Positions 23,691 to 34,104 of a DNA stretch of 64,000 bases are shown here, piece by piece. This DNA is from Cricetomys ansorgei (Eukaryota > Chordata > Mammalia > Rodentia > Nesomyidae). Every line of letters starts with the position of its first letter. Position 1 is the stretch's first letter. Below the pieces are notes generated by a model that ran no database searches, was not told where the DNA came from, and saw only the letters and a program-made list of their open reading frames with translations. A program made the position numbers and the translations under genes. The stretch lies in NCBI GenBank assembly GCA_026225945.1, contig JAMJFZ010001133.1:4670501-4734500 (forward strand), written 5' to 3'.

Positions 23691-24800
23691 TGCTAATAGC
23701 AAAATTTAAATTTTATTTTGTGAGCTAAAGAAATGCTTACTTGCAATCCTACACACAAGTAATCATGCAATGTGAAATTAAGTATGTTTTGGGATAAGGA
23801 AGATAGATCCACAGGTAAAGGATGCTTCATTCTAAAACTGGTGTCCTGAAATGTGACCATAGAAGTAAATGGAGAGAAACTCAATCCCTGTTTTTCTTCT
23901 AGCTTATACACACACACACACACACATTTATATCCCAACGAGATAATGAATGAATGAATAACTGAAGAGAAAGAAAGAAATTCTGCTTTTAATCCAATTG
24001 TCATACTAAGCCAATGAATCCCTATTGCTTTATTTACACTAACCAAATAAAAAACAGAGACCTCTATTTCAAATAAATAAATAATCTCCTGCCCAATAAT
24101 GCTGATATTAGCTGGAATATTCATTTCTACTCTCTGCAGTTCTTATGAAGTCTAAGTGTAAATTAAACATTTATTATTGGGTCTATGAGTAAAATATTGT
24201 GCTAATTAATGCAGTTCTAAAACAAATTGTCATTGATACAAATTTCTACTGGTAGTAATGAGTAGAATTTTCACTACAACACCAAATTCTCCAAAGAAAG
24301 GTTTTCTGTGAGCCATTTAAATTCATTGCAAAGAACTCAAGTAACACAAAATCAGACAACATAATAACACATATAATGAGTTAGTTTCTACAAGTATTTA
24401 AACCTGAGATGGTAGAAAGTAATGACCTGCCTCCCTAAAGAAAGCAGCTGAAATATCATGGAGGCAATACCTCAGTACTGACAGAAATGCCTCTATTCTT
24501 TGTACTTTCCCATTAAACAATTTAATCAGAACTAGTCAGTATTATCACAACCATAGACCAGTGACCTTTAGTTTTCATATCCATATATTTTCATGTAAAA
24601 ACCTTCTTTATCCAGAACATGGTTTTCCTGTTTCTGTTTGTTTAATTTATATACTTAGATTGCCTATTCAGCCTTTTGTAAAATAAAATACCAATTTTAA
24701 GTAAGGAATTCTAGTATTTACATATGTGCATATATGCACACAACTTTCCTCTTGAATATTATTTTTTTCCATCTGTGTAATGTTTGTCTCTTGTTGAGGA
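23691..24800. other. Unique AT-rich sequence with a small CA run
   Basis: A 143-codon minus-strand frame (23693-24124), one of the longest in the window, runs through a (CA)9 microsatellite at 23908-23926 that gives Cys-Val repeats. It has no recognisable domain. I treat it as a chance frame. Confidence 0.55.
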
Positions 24801-24804
24801 ATAG

Positions 24805-25125
24805 GCCTATGTGGATTCCAGGGGTCTATATGAAGGAATCACATTTAGAGGCTTGTGTGGTCTGGATGGAATATAGAAAGAATGTGAAGAATGTTGGTAC
24901 ATAACTTTAATCCCAGTAAAGCAGTGGTAACAAACATCTTTAATCTCAATATTCAGAAGGCAATGGTGACCCACACCTTTAATCCCTAGACACAAATAGA
25001 GTATGGAAGCAGACACAAGAAACAGAGCTCAGAAAGAGTTAGTGTCACCAAGGAAGTGCCATCTGAGTGAGTCAGAGTATAGGACAAGCAGGAGAGAAGG
25101 GCAGGCTCTCAGCTCAGAACAGAGT
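24805..25125 (+). mobile_element. LTR-like repeat, family A, 5' part
   Basis: The sense-orientation copy shows 'gaggcttgtgtggtctggat', then three modules containing CTTTAATC at about 24905, 24938 and 24977, then 'agagctcagaaagagttag'. It stops before the AATAAA block. The modules resemble the head of B1-type SINEs and recur about every 33-39 bp. Confidence 0.65.
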
Positions 25126-25380
25126 TAGTTACAGCAGGGTCAGTTACAGGCATAATTTCCATAAAAGTTGAGTAGGCCTTAAGTCCCATTAGACAGCTGT
25201 TGATTACCATTAAGGTATGAGTGCTACTATCACGTTTTGGAATATCTTGGTCATTGTCCTGCTCTACAGGATTCACACCTTGGTAGGACTGTTCTTTGCT
25301 TTCCTCCTTGGCATTTTTCATAGCACCTTCTTGTACTATGAAAGTTAGTCCCCAGGGAGAAGACAATTAAATCCTGTTTA
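25126..25380 (-). mobile_element. Unassigned dispersed-repeat-like segment
   Basis: It directly abuts the family A fragment. Phrases such as 'taaggtatgagtgctactat', 'cattgtcctgctctacagga' and 'atgaaagttagtccccaggg' recall an antisense rodent retroelement segment that I cannot name. The minus strand has an open frame of 85 codons without a recognised domain. Confidence 0.3.
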
Positions 25381-26085
25381 CTTAGAATCCTTTGAGTTCC
25401 ATGTCTCTACTCAAAAGTGTCTTCTGTAAAAGGGAGATACTTCATACTTTATTTTTACATTCATCTTAAGTTTTGTTCAGACTTTTGTTATAAAAGTAAT
25501 TTCTCTTGAATAATAACAATGAACTATGACATGAACATTTGGACTGATATATGGTAGTTACCTTCACTATTAAGTGTATAAAACTGAAAAGTGATGACTC
25601 TATCTTGATATACCTTGATCACTAACTGTAATAATATTAAAGGACATAAGGCCCCACATTTTATAATTTGGTACAAGCTGGCCTTTTAATACTCATAATT
25701 ATTTAAATTATAAGTGAGATAACTACAAGATTTTCATTTGGAGGGAGGTTAAATTGTATTCAATGTACTGTTCCCTCAATAATTTAGCTGTTAGATTGAT
25801 CAAATATTGTTTGAACATGAAAATATTTTATATACTATATTGTTAGGAGGACTGAAGTAATCTACATGAAAAACTTTGCTGCATACAAAAAAAATCAGTT
25901 TTTGTCAGGCATTTACTTGTATTCTTTAACTTTTATTTATATAACCCTATTAGTTATATGTGTTAGAATATCTTTCCATTGGTTGGAATTAATTTTGCCC
26001 ACTATAGTTTAAGATAACTTATGTGAGTATAGGTGTATGTATGTGTACAAAGGTGTATATGTAGATGTGGATGTTTTATTGAGGG
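25381..26085. other. AT-rich unique sequence, nothing recognised
   Basis: No repeat or frame worth annotating. Ends in a TG/TA-rich patch at 26030-26060. Confidence 0.55.
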
Positions 26086-26336
26086 CAAAAAAGCAGTTTA
26101 TTCTTGGGTTATTTCAATCCCCATTCCTAGTCCTGGAGCCCTGGAGTGTTTCAGCCTCTATACAATCTAAAACATTTAGATGAAGCCTAAAGCTGGAAGA
26201 ATTCATCCTCCATTTCTATACAATCTATAGTGTTTAAACCTCTGAGACTGACTGCTGATTGAGCCACTCTGCTGACTAACTCTTTCTGAACTCAGGGTTG
26301 TACTGAACTCAAACTCTTCTTCAAGATGACTGGTTC
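26086..26336 (-). mobile_element. LTR-like repeat, family A, outer copy, first part
   Basis: Begins 'agcagtttattcttgggtta' and 'cctggagccctggagtgttt' and reaches 'caagatgactggttc', where a sense-orientation copy of the same family is inserted. The outer copy resumes at 26838. Confidence 0.7.
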
Positions 26337-26837
26337 TGTAGCAGAATAGGTCTGTGTGAAAGCTAGGAAGGGTTTATATTCCAGGGGTCTATGTTCAGAG
26401 GCCTGTGTGGTCTGGATGGAATGTAGACACACCTTTAAACACAGAATTCAAAAAGCAGTGGTAATAAACACCTTTAATCCCAGTATTCAGCAGGCAGTGG
26501 TGGTGCACACCATATCCCCTAAAACAGAAACAGAGTGTGGAAGCTGACACAGGAGGAAGAGCTCAGAAGGAGTTAGAGTCAGTCAGTTACAGGAGTATTG
26601 CAATCAGAAATGGGCAGTGAGAGCTAACAGAGACACAGAAGCTGTCTGAAGAGTCTGAGTTCAGAGGGAGCTAATCAGGGTGGTTCATTCAGCAGTGGCG
26701 GGTTAAATGTTCTAGATTGTGTGGAAGCCAAAAGCTCCAGACCTCCAGTACCTAGGACCCAGAATTTACTTAGACAAAAAAAATAAAAGCTTTTGCCTGG
26801 AATCAACATCTACATCTGGCATGAATCTACACCTACA
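26337..26837 (+). mobile_element. LTR-like repeat, family A, short complete copy nested in another copy
   Basis: About 501 bp, opening TGTAGCAGAATAGG and closing ...ACACCTACA (TG...CA). It has 'gaggcctgtgtggtctggat', B1-head-like modules around 26432-26510, a GAGTTAGAGTCAGTCAG stretch, and AATAAAAGC at about 26785. It interrupts the target 'gactggttc|..tcaaacc', which is continuous in the copy at 19268-20175. A 4-bp GTTC/GCTC near-duplication flanks it. Confidence 0.7.
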
Positions 26838-27315
26838 AGCTCAAACCAATTTTCTGAGCTGATTGAATTCTTCTGACTCTGACAGACTCTGGCTTAATAA
26901 TGCAACGTCTCTGACTGAACTGCTCTGCTTGGCTTTAAACTGACTCACTCTTCCCATCTGACTGACTTCTTCTGCCAAATTGGCCTCTTTATCTCTGCCT
27001 CAGATTCCTCAAACTGCTTCTGTGTCTCTGCCTCTGTGTCTTATCCTCTGTCTCTGAGCTGAGAGACTGCTTTTGTATCCTGAAAATAGGGTGTGTCCTC
27101 ACTCTGACTCATTCTGCCAACTCTTCTCTCAAACATCACTTCCTGACTGATACTGACTCCTTCTGAGTTCTGCTTCCTGTCTCTGCTTCTATCTTGTGGA
27201 TTAAAGTTGTATGCTACTACTGTCTTGTGAATTCTGGGATTAAAAGTATGAACTGAAATTCTCTCTACCCTAGAACACCCATGTTGCTGGATTAAAGGAC
27301 TAAATATTCCTCTAC
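26838..27315 (-). mobile_element. LTR-like repeat, family A, outer copy, second part
   Basis: Resumes with 'tcaaaccaattttctgagct', the CTGACTGAACT body, 'ttctgagttctgcttcctgt', 'gggattaaaagtatgaact' and 'cccatgttgctggattaaag'. Its uninterrupted 'gagttctgcttcctgt' shows the empty state of the solo-LTR site at 12490-12834. Confidence 0.7.
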
Positions 27316-28160
27316 ATATTTCTCCTTTCTGTTTAAGATATAAATTGTGCTGTGAAGATAGTTTTAACACAGTTTAAGTATGGCAATGCAAACAATTATC
27401 AATCCCATAAACTTAACAGCCTGAATGTCATTTTGAAGATCCACTTCAGTTGTTAATGCTATGATCTCCTTTAACTTCAGCAACCATCAGTTCTGATCAT
27501 CTGTCAATTTCTCTTCAATATTCCTTCAGCATTCCATTTCAGTATCAAAGTTTTCCAGTTTGATGAACGATTATCTCCCCTTCTGCCAGTTTCTGGAACT
27601 GTTTCTCTGTTTCTCTTCCTTCCTTGAGTCATGACTTTCATGTTAGCAGTGGTATCTATCAGGACAAATCTTTATCAGTTTTGATTGAGTTCACAGTTAT
27701 TCATCTCCTGTGGAAATAAAAGCAGAACCTCTTCCCCAAGGTAACACTTCCCCTGGCTTCCATTCTGATGTTAACACATTCTTATAGTATACAGGAGGTT
27801 TTAATTCAGCAATTTTATTCTATAGCGTAATGTCTTTTGGAAGATGTTGTTCCTGCCTTATTAGCATTCAAAAAATTTAAAGTTAATAAAGCATTATTTT
27901 CAAGGTATAGTTATATCATTAGAAATCCACACATATCACCTAGACGCAGGACATATGTTATAGTTCCAAGAAATGCCCATAAGTAAATAGATTTGCCACA
28001 ATTCTATCCACACACAGGTAAGAGGAAAGACACAATCAAGCCATATTTCATAACATGTCAATATACAGTGTCAGTTTCAGTTTGTAAAGGTATCTGTTGT
28101 GTCTAAGATTGAAGGAATATTCACCTGAGTTCCTCATTGTTATAATAAATCTCTTCCCCA
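27316..28160. other. AT-rich sequence, nothing recognised
   Basis: A slightly pyrimidine-rich patch at 27540-27760 has no repeat assignment. No gene. Confidence 0.5.
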
Positions 28161-28169
28161 TAGATTTAT

Positions 28170-28225
28170 GGGTAGTATGTCTGCATGTGTATGCATGTGT
28201 ATATATGTGTGTGTGTGTGTATCTG
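28170..28225. repeat. TG/TATG-rich microsatellite
   Basis: Imperfect TATG and TG units with a (TG)8 core. The translations are Cys-Val runs. Confidence 0.85.
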
Positions 28226-28319
28226 TCTATGTAGGTTTTTTGTTTTTTAATTTCCCACATGTTGTCACGAAGCAGTCTAATTCTCTAGAACATGTTTTTG
28301 TTTGTTTGTGTGTTTGTTT

Positions 28320-28472
28320 TGTTTTGTTTTTTGGAGACATTTTCTGTGATGTACCTCTGGTTATCATGGAATTCACTCTGTAGACCAGGCTGACCTGAAA
28401 TTCACAGAGATTCCCCATACCTCTCCCTTCCAAGTGCAGGGATTAAAGGCACGTGATACTACTGCCAGGTAG
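28320..28472 (-). mobile_element. B1 SINE
   Basis: The plus strand shows the reverse of B1: T-rich tail, 'gagacattttctgtgatgt', 'tctgtagaccaggctgacct', 'aagtgcagggattaaaggca', ending 'actgccaggta'. It is nearly full length and moderately diverged. Confidence 0.85.
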
Positions 28473-29880
28473 AACATGGTTTTTATATTGATATTCTCTG
28501 CCAGCTGTTGTTTGGGTTAAGTCAATTATATTGCTAGTTAATACCCATTTCTTAAAATCTAATACAGTTCTTTATATGGTTTTCACATTAAAATTTGGCA
28601 GTTCAAAAAGTGGTAGATAATGACATTCAAGAAGAAACTGGAATAATGGCATCATTTTACATTTCTGTAAGATGACCATCACATATAAATGTCTATCAAG
28701 AATTTATACATTTACTTTTACTGAATAAGAAAATACTATTGATATATACCCTTTAGTGGAAGGAGACAATTTATGCTCTTATTTTTCCTGATTTTTTATT
28801 GATACAATATTTCTTAAAATTCATAACAAATGCAACATATAATGTGTAGATGGATTTGAAGACATTTTCCCTGTAATTATGTAATTATATTAGTAAATTT
28901 ACTAGAAAATGCATGAAATTTTTAATATGTATAGACAATACTTAAAAGAAGTAAAAAAGTGAAAATGTACATTTTTGTATGTTTCAGAAATGTTATAATT
29001 CTTGGAATATAATTTTACTGTGCTCTGTCATTTCAGAATATTTCAGAGTATGTCTATGACAAAAAAATGATGTTGTACTTCTGGGTGATATTTTTCACCT
29101 CTACTCCATAAAAGACAGAAAACCCAGTAATAGTAGTGCCTGTTATAATTCAAGGAAACTTTAATATGATATTATTCACATTGGAAGAGATATTCTATTG
29201 TTTAAAAAGAGAACACATCATTATTAGAAATGATAGAATTGCCATCTGGTATGTTTATCTGGAGGATCCTGAGGATATGAATTTGACAGTATCCCTTTGT
29301 GCAAACATAGAAGATAAGTATATTATCAAATTATTTACAATCCTCTTGTTATTGAGAGGAGAGAATGCATTCTTTGAACATTTAGTCATGAATAAAGATG
29401 TATTATAAGAGAAAAACAAATCCATAACAAAAACAGCAAAAACTGGGGCTCTATAACATGTCAAGGAACTCCAAATTTGAGTTTCAATGAGGATTCACTC
29501 ATCAATGATTCAGTCAATTAGTGCCTAAGAATCAATATATAAATATTCTTGTATATTTATGTACATGAATAAACAGAAACTTGTATCAAATAAAAATTTA
29601 AATCTTCAAGAAACAGATGACTCATGTCTCAAAGTAAAAGCCAAAAAGGTCTGAGCACTGGAGTCAGACATTGTTTTGTATTTTATTTGGTTGCTTAAGA
29701 CACTTCTTAATAAAGACATCTTTACAGTATCCTCATAGAATAAGGATAAGGTTCTTCAATAATTTAAAAATGTAGGCTGGATCTAGTTTTTGTTTTCCCA
29801 TTTTTTTCATTAAACACATTTATTTTCCTTTGTTTACAGACAGCAATCTGAATTCCTTTTGACAAAGGTGAAAATTTTTT
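28473..29880. other. AT-rich unique sequence, no gene seen
   Basis: Very AT-rich. A 90-codon plus frame at 29136-29408 has no recognisable domain. Confidence 0.55.
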
Positions 29881-29881
29881 C

Positions 29882-29953
29882 AGCACTTTACATTATACAT
29901 AGGGTCTCACACATGCTAGTTAAATCATATACCATTGGACTGTGTCCTCAGGC
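29882..29953 (-). mobile_element. ID/B4-like SINE head fragment
   Basis: 'agggtctcacacatgctagt' followed by 'catataccattggactgtgt' is the reverse of an ID-type tRNA head ('...cagtggta...gcatgtgtgagacc'). Only the head is recognisable, and it is old. Confidence 0.5.
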
Positions 29954-31171
29954 ATAAATAATATTCTTATGATTAGCAATCATATTTTACATGACTACAG
30001 AGGTTTCTCTTTCAGAAATATATTTATTTTTCCTTTATATTACCCTCCCTCTATGGATTTCTTCCTCTTAATAATTTTCTGATTATCTTACTACCAAAAT
30101 CTCCCCAATATTCTATAACCACCAAACCAAAATTACTTTTTCAAAGACTGTTTTATGATCTAACTTATTTTGTGTTTTAATAATCAATTTTTAAATTCTG
30201 GATTCCTAGTGTTTATTTTATTGATAATTAAGAAGGTAATAACCTTTTAAGTCATATGTAGCAGATGTCTGTAAGCATATTCCCAGAGAATTGCTGAACA
30301 AGATGTTGATCTAGACAGATAAATATCCATAAATAAATAAATATCTCTTACAATTGAGGAAGAAGAAAAAAAATTCTGTTCCCCTTGCTCTTTGTTGCAA
30401 GATTTTCCTACTTCTGCTCTATTTCTGAATATTGTTAAATCTTTTGTCTTGTTCTTTATTTACGCACTTAAATTTTTATCTAAGAAGTATTTTATTATGC
30501 TAGATTAGCGAACCATTTTCATGACATCTGATGTTTTGATGAGTCTAGAAATTTGTATAAGTATTGATGAAGATGCCTACTTTTTAGAGCCTTCTATGTA
30601 TGGTGTGAATCACATTGCATTGTAGGCATTTTGTCAGAGTATTCAAGTTTACAGAATTGTTTTGATCAATGACGTCCTTTTTCTACTTTGAAACAGTATA
30701 AAATGTAAGGCATGCTACATAACATCTAAACTCAGGTGGAGATTTCTTAAATATATGTAAATGTTGATATTTAACTTGTAAGTTATTCAGAAGCAAAAAC
30801 TAACTTCTCTTTGTAAATTAAAAAATGCAATATGAAATATTTCTATTAGAGGATTGTTGGAACCTAGGTCAAATTTGGCTTCTGGTATCATTAAAAACAC
30901 TATTTTTCAAACTGTATCCCAAATCAGATACACCCCACTGTTAATAAACGTCCATTGTTGTTCATGATAAAGCTATTTATCAACACATTATATTATAAAT
31001 CTCATGGGTCCAATACCTAGGTGGCTTAGGCAGAGCGCTCACTCCAAGACTTCCTTACCCCATGCTCTCCTCTTGGTTCTCCCCATTCTCCTCCCTGCTC
31101 CCTCCTTGCTCCACCCCCTTTCCCCTATTTTCACACAGACCCTCAATAAACAAATAACAGGAATCTCCTGC

Positions 31172-31173
<2 letters not shown>
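29954..31173. other. AT-rich unique sequence, C/T-rich near the end
   Basis: No recognised element. The stretch 31048-31140 is pyrimidine-rich and leads into a TG microsatellite. The frames there are translations of these low-complexity tracts. Confidence 0.5.
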
Positions 31174-31174
<1 letters not shown>

Positions 31175-31227
<53 letters not shown>

Positions 31228-31241
31228 TGTGTATGTGTGTG
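31175..31241. repeat. (TG)n microsatellite
   Basis: Perfect (TG) of about 46 bp, then two TATG interruptions. Confidence 0.97.
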
Positions 31242-31861
31242 GAAGTTGGCAATGGCACAGAGGTGTAAACAAGTAAAAGATGAATCTTAACTAAAATATT
31301 ATCCACAACTAAAACATCCCACAACACTTGGCTTGAAGTGAAGAATAGACATAGGTATGATGTCAAGTAAACTTGCTCATTTTAGAAAGAGAATCTTGAA
31401 AATCACAAATTAGGTAAAAAATTGTTCACGTTTAGAATAAAATAGGGGTTTATTATGTGTATCATGAGAACAACAGATAAAAGACATAGCAGTTTGTAGA
31501 AACTTGAAAATTTATTTTTGATAATTCCAATTCAAAAATCCTCTAGTTTCCTGTCATAGCTAGCAGTATTACATACATCCTTGCGATGTTCTTAACTTAA
31601 CAGGTCAAAAGATCAAAATTCTTCTCCCTGTAAGAAATACCTACAGAAATCTTGCCTTTGTTTCCAAGAGGAAACATTTTTTCTTCACACATTCCCCATG
31701 TCCTGGCTTCAGTAACCTCAACAGCATTCCTAATTACATGGAAAATTCACTCTAAATTTCATACAGATTTATCACATTTTCTGGGACACATCACAAATGC
31801 CATTTCCATTCTGATTTGTTTTCACTTTTTTGTAAAAATAATTGCTTCATTTAATTTTATG
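31242..31861. other. Unique sequence, nothing recognised
   Basis: No repeats or frames of note. Confidence 0.5.
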
Positions 31862-32045
31862 AATGTGGGTGCTTTGCCTGCCTGTATGTCTGCACTGTAA
31901 GTGGGACAGGTACTCATGGAGAACAGGAAAGGTGGGACTGGGACCAGAGTGAAAAAATGTTGTGAGCCACCATGTGAGTGTTGCGAGTTGAAACCAGGTC
32001 TTCTAGGAGAGAAACCTGTGCTTTTACTGTTGTGTGAAATTGATA
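31862..32045 (-). mobile_element. B3-type SINE
   Basis: The plus strand carries the reverse element: 'gggtgctttgcctgcctgta', 'ttgtgagccaccatgtgagt', 'gagttgaaaccaggtcttct', 'gtgcttttactgttgtgtga'. The head end near 32045 is degraded. Confidence 0.8.
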
Positions 32046-32429
32046 GCTCTATTCTAATTTCTAATCAAAAAATATGTTACAATCATTAATGTGTATCATA
32101 AAACATAACTTCTGAAATATTTAAAATAAGTAATAAAATACATGCAAGTGAATCTTTCAATTTTCATCTTTGTGTGCTAGCACAAAGATTTCTCAAAATG
32201 GTAAGGATCAGTTTAAAGAGAAATCATAAAATCAGGTTCAGAGGTTCAGTCTACCATGAAGCATAAGCCCAGTTGAAGAAGAGCATTGTCAGTAGAAATA
32301 ACAAGTCTGGGGAAACTGCCAGACTGTTGGATTTTCAGTGGATATTTGTACATTTAACCTTCATATCACTACAAAAAGCATAACAATCAGTTGCTGGTTA
32401 TAGTTACTGGTAAAGTAATTAAATAGAAA

Positions 32430-32471
<42 letters not shown>

Positions 32472-32999
32472 AAACACAATTTGACTTGGAAATAAAACAG
32501 AATATTGTAAATTTTCCTGGAAATTATAGGCTTGAATTCTTATAGGTGAAGACAAAAATGAAAATGCAGAAAAGAATAAAAACAAATGATAATTAGATAG
32601 GCAGGCAAATACAAACAACATTGTTTATTTCAGCTGCAGTTGCCTATGGTGTTTTAGAATTGTTGAAACCTAACTAATGGACTGTTACTTTATACTCTAG
32701 GGGAGTTCCTCATGAAAAAGACAGAAATACTTTAGATCTTCTGTTTGTATTTCAAAAATGGAAAGACAGTAAATATTATAGTAGAAGAAGATTATATGTT
32801 ACACTCCAAATTATCAGTGGGGAAAGGTCTTCTTATGCAAGGACTATTCTAATAGGTTTTATATTTAAAAACCAAAGTGTTTGGAGAAGTGCATGATACA
32901 ATGTGTTTCACATTTTAAAATGCCTTTGTACTGCTTGCTTAAGAACATATATATTACAATGCCCAAATGAAGAAATGAAAGTATTCTGAGGAAATACTG
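32046..32999. other. AT-rich unique sequence around a CA repeat
   Basis: Nothing apart from the CA repeat listed separately. Confidence 0.5.
32432..32469. repeat. (CA)n microsatellite
   Basis: A perfect run of about 19 CA units. Confidence 0.97.
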
Positions 33000-34100
33000 G
33001 ACCAAAGCAAAACTGAAACTCAACAGTGCTAACACCATTCCCTAGCACTATGTCTGGTGTCAAAGGGCTTACATGGGTCTGTTACTCCAACTTGGCTACC
33101 TGCAATATTCATCTCTTTCTTTGGTTTGTTCCATTTTCTGTGTGCAACTCGTCTTGGTGTGTATCCCATGCTCAAGGGTCTCTAACATTTTCAGTTATAC
33201 AACTCAATGAAGCCGCCTTCACTTCTATACCACATAATGATCTCTCAGGGACCTCATACAGGAACTTCCTTGCCAGATATTGCTTGGCCTCAGTAGCTTC
33301 CTGAAAACAAGGAAAAAAATTGCAAGAACTCTTTATTGTTGCTTTATTTATGACTCTAAAAACAGAATGACATCAGTGATACTGCCAAGTCAGGATGCTA
33401 GCTTAGTTACCTTGTCCCTTTGACTGACATCTCCATCAGCTTCTATTTGTTGTGGTTTTAAATGAGCAGAACACACCTTATGCTCTCTTTCACAAGTTGG
33501 AAGCTTAGCTTGGTGGAGTCTTCCCTTAAGGGTACCCTTACATTAAATCCATTACAGATCTGTTTCTTTTTTAATATCAATATTTTTAAATTTATTTCTC
33601 TTCTTTCATATAATGCATATCTGCTTCTTACCGTTCTTATCTCCTTCAGTACAAGTCTTGCCTGTAACATTAATTTCAGTGATGCTTTATTTGTATTCAT
33701 GCCATGCATCATGTATTTGATATCACCCCATTTGCTTTTTTCCATTGCAGTCCTTTACAAGATTGATTACAAATAACAACAGATCATATTGAAGGTCAGA
33801 TCATATTGAAGGTCAACAAAATCTCCAACAAAGAAATTATTCCATTATTTTTCATCTTAGTTTTAGGCAAGTTCTTTGGACAAGGGCAGAAAGCATCCAC
33901 ATCCACATATCACAAAACAGTCTTGAGGCAAACTGCCTATTTATTTTCCCTCTGGGATGTGTTGAACTGGGCATCTGTAGTCCTCTTGGTTCGTGGCACT
34001 ATTCTTTTCCAAATCCCTAATAGAAATGCCTATTAGGTTGTTTATAGCATCCAACTGCTTTTCTAGACTACAGCCTTTCACATTCCTAGAAAAAAAATAG
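33000..34100. mobile_element. Unassigned retroelement-like block
   Basis: This block is GC-richer than its flanks. It has phrases ('gggcttacatgggtctgtta', 'tatcccatgctcaagggtct', 'ttgcttggcctcagtagctt') that I associate with a dispersed rodent repeat, without being able to name it. Frames on both strands (104 and 95 codons near 33460-33776) are mutually antisense and lack domains. A 17-bp tandem duplication lies at 33781-33814. It abuts the 3' end of the antisense L1. Confidence 0.35.
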
Positions 34101-34104
34101 CATG

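Noticed and set aside
23693..24124. 143-codon minus-strand frame, one of the longest in the window
   Set aside because: It crosses a CA microsatellite (Cys-Val run), has no recognisable domain and no supporting context.
33458..33776. Overlapping antisense frames of about 100 codons
   Set aside because: Both strands are open in the same place, and the block looks repeat-derived. Neither product resembles a known protein.
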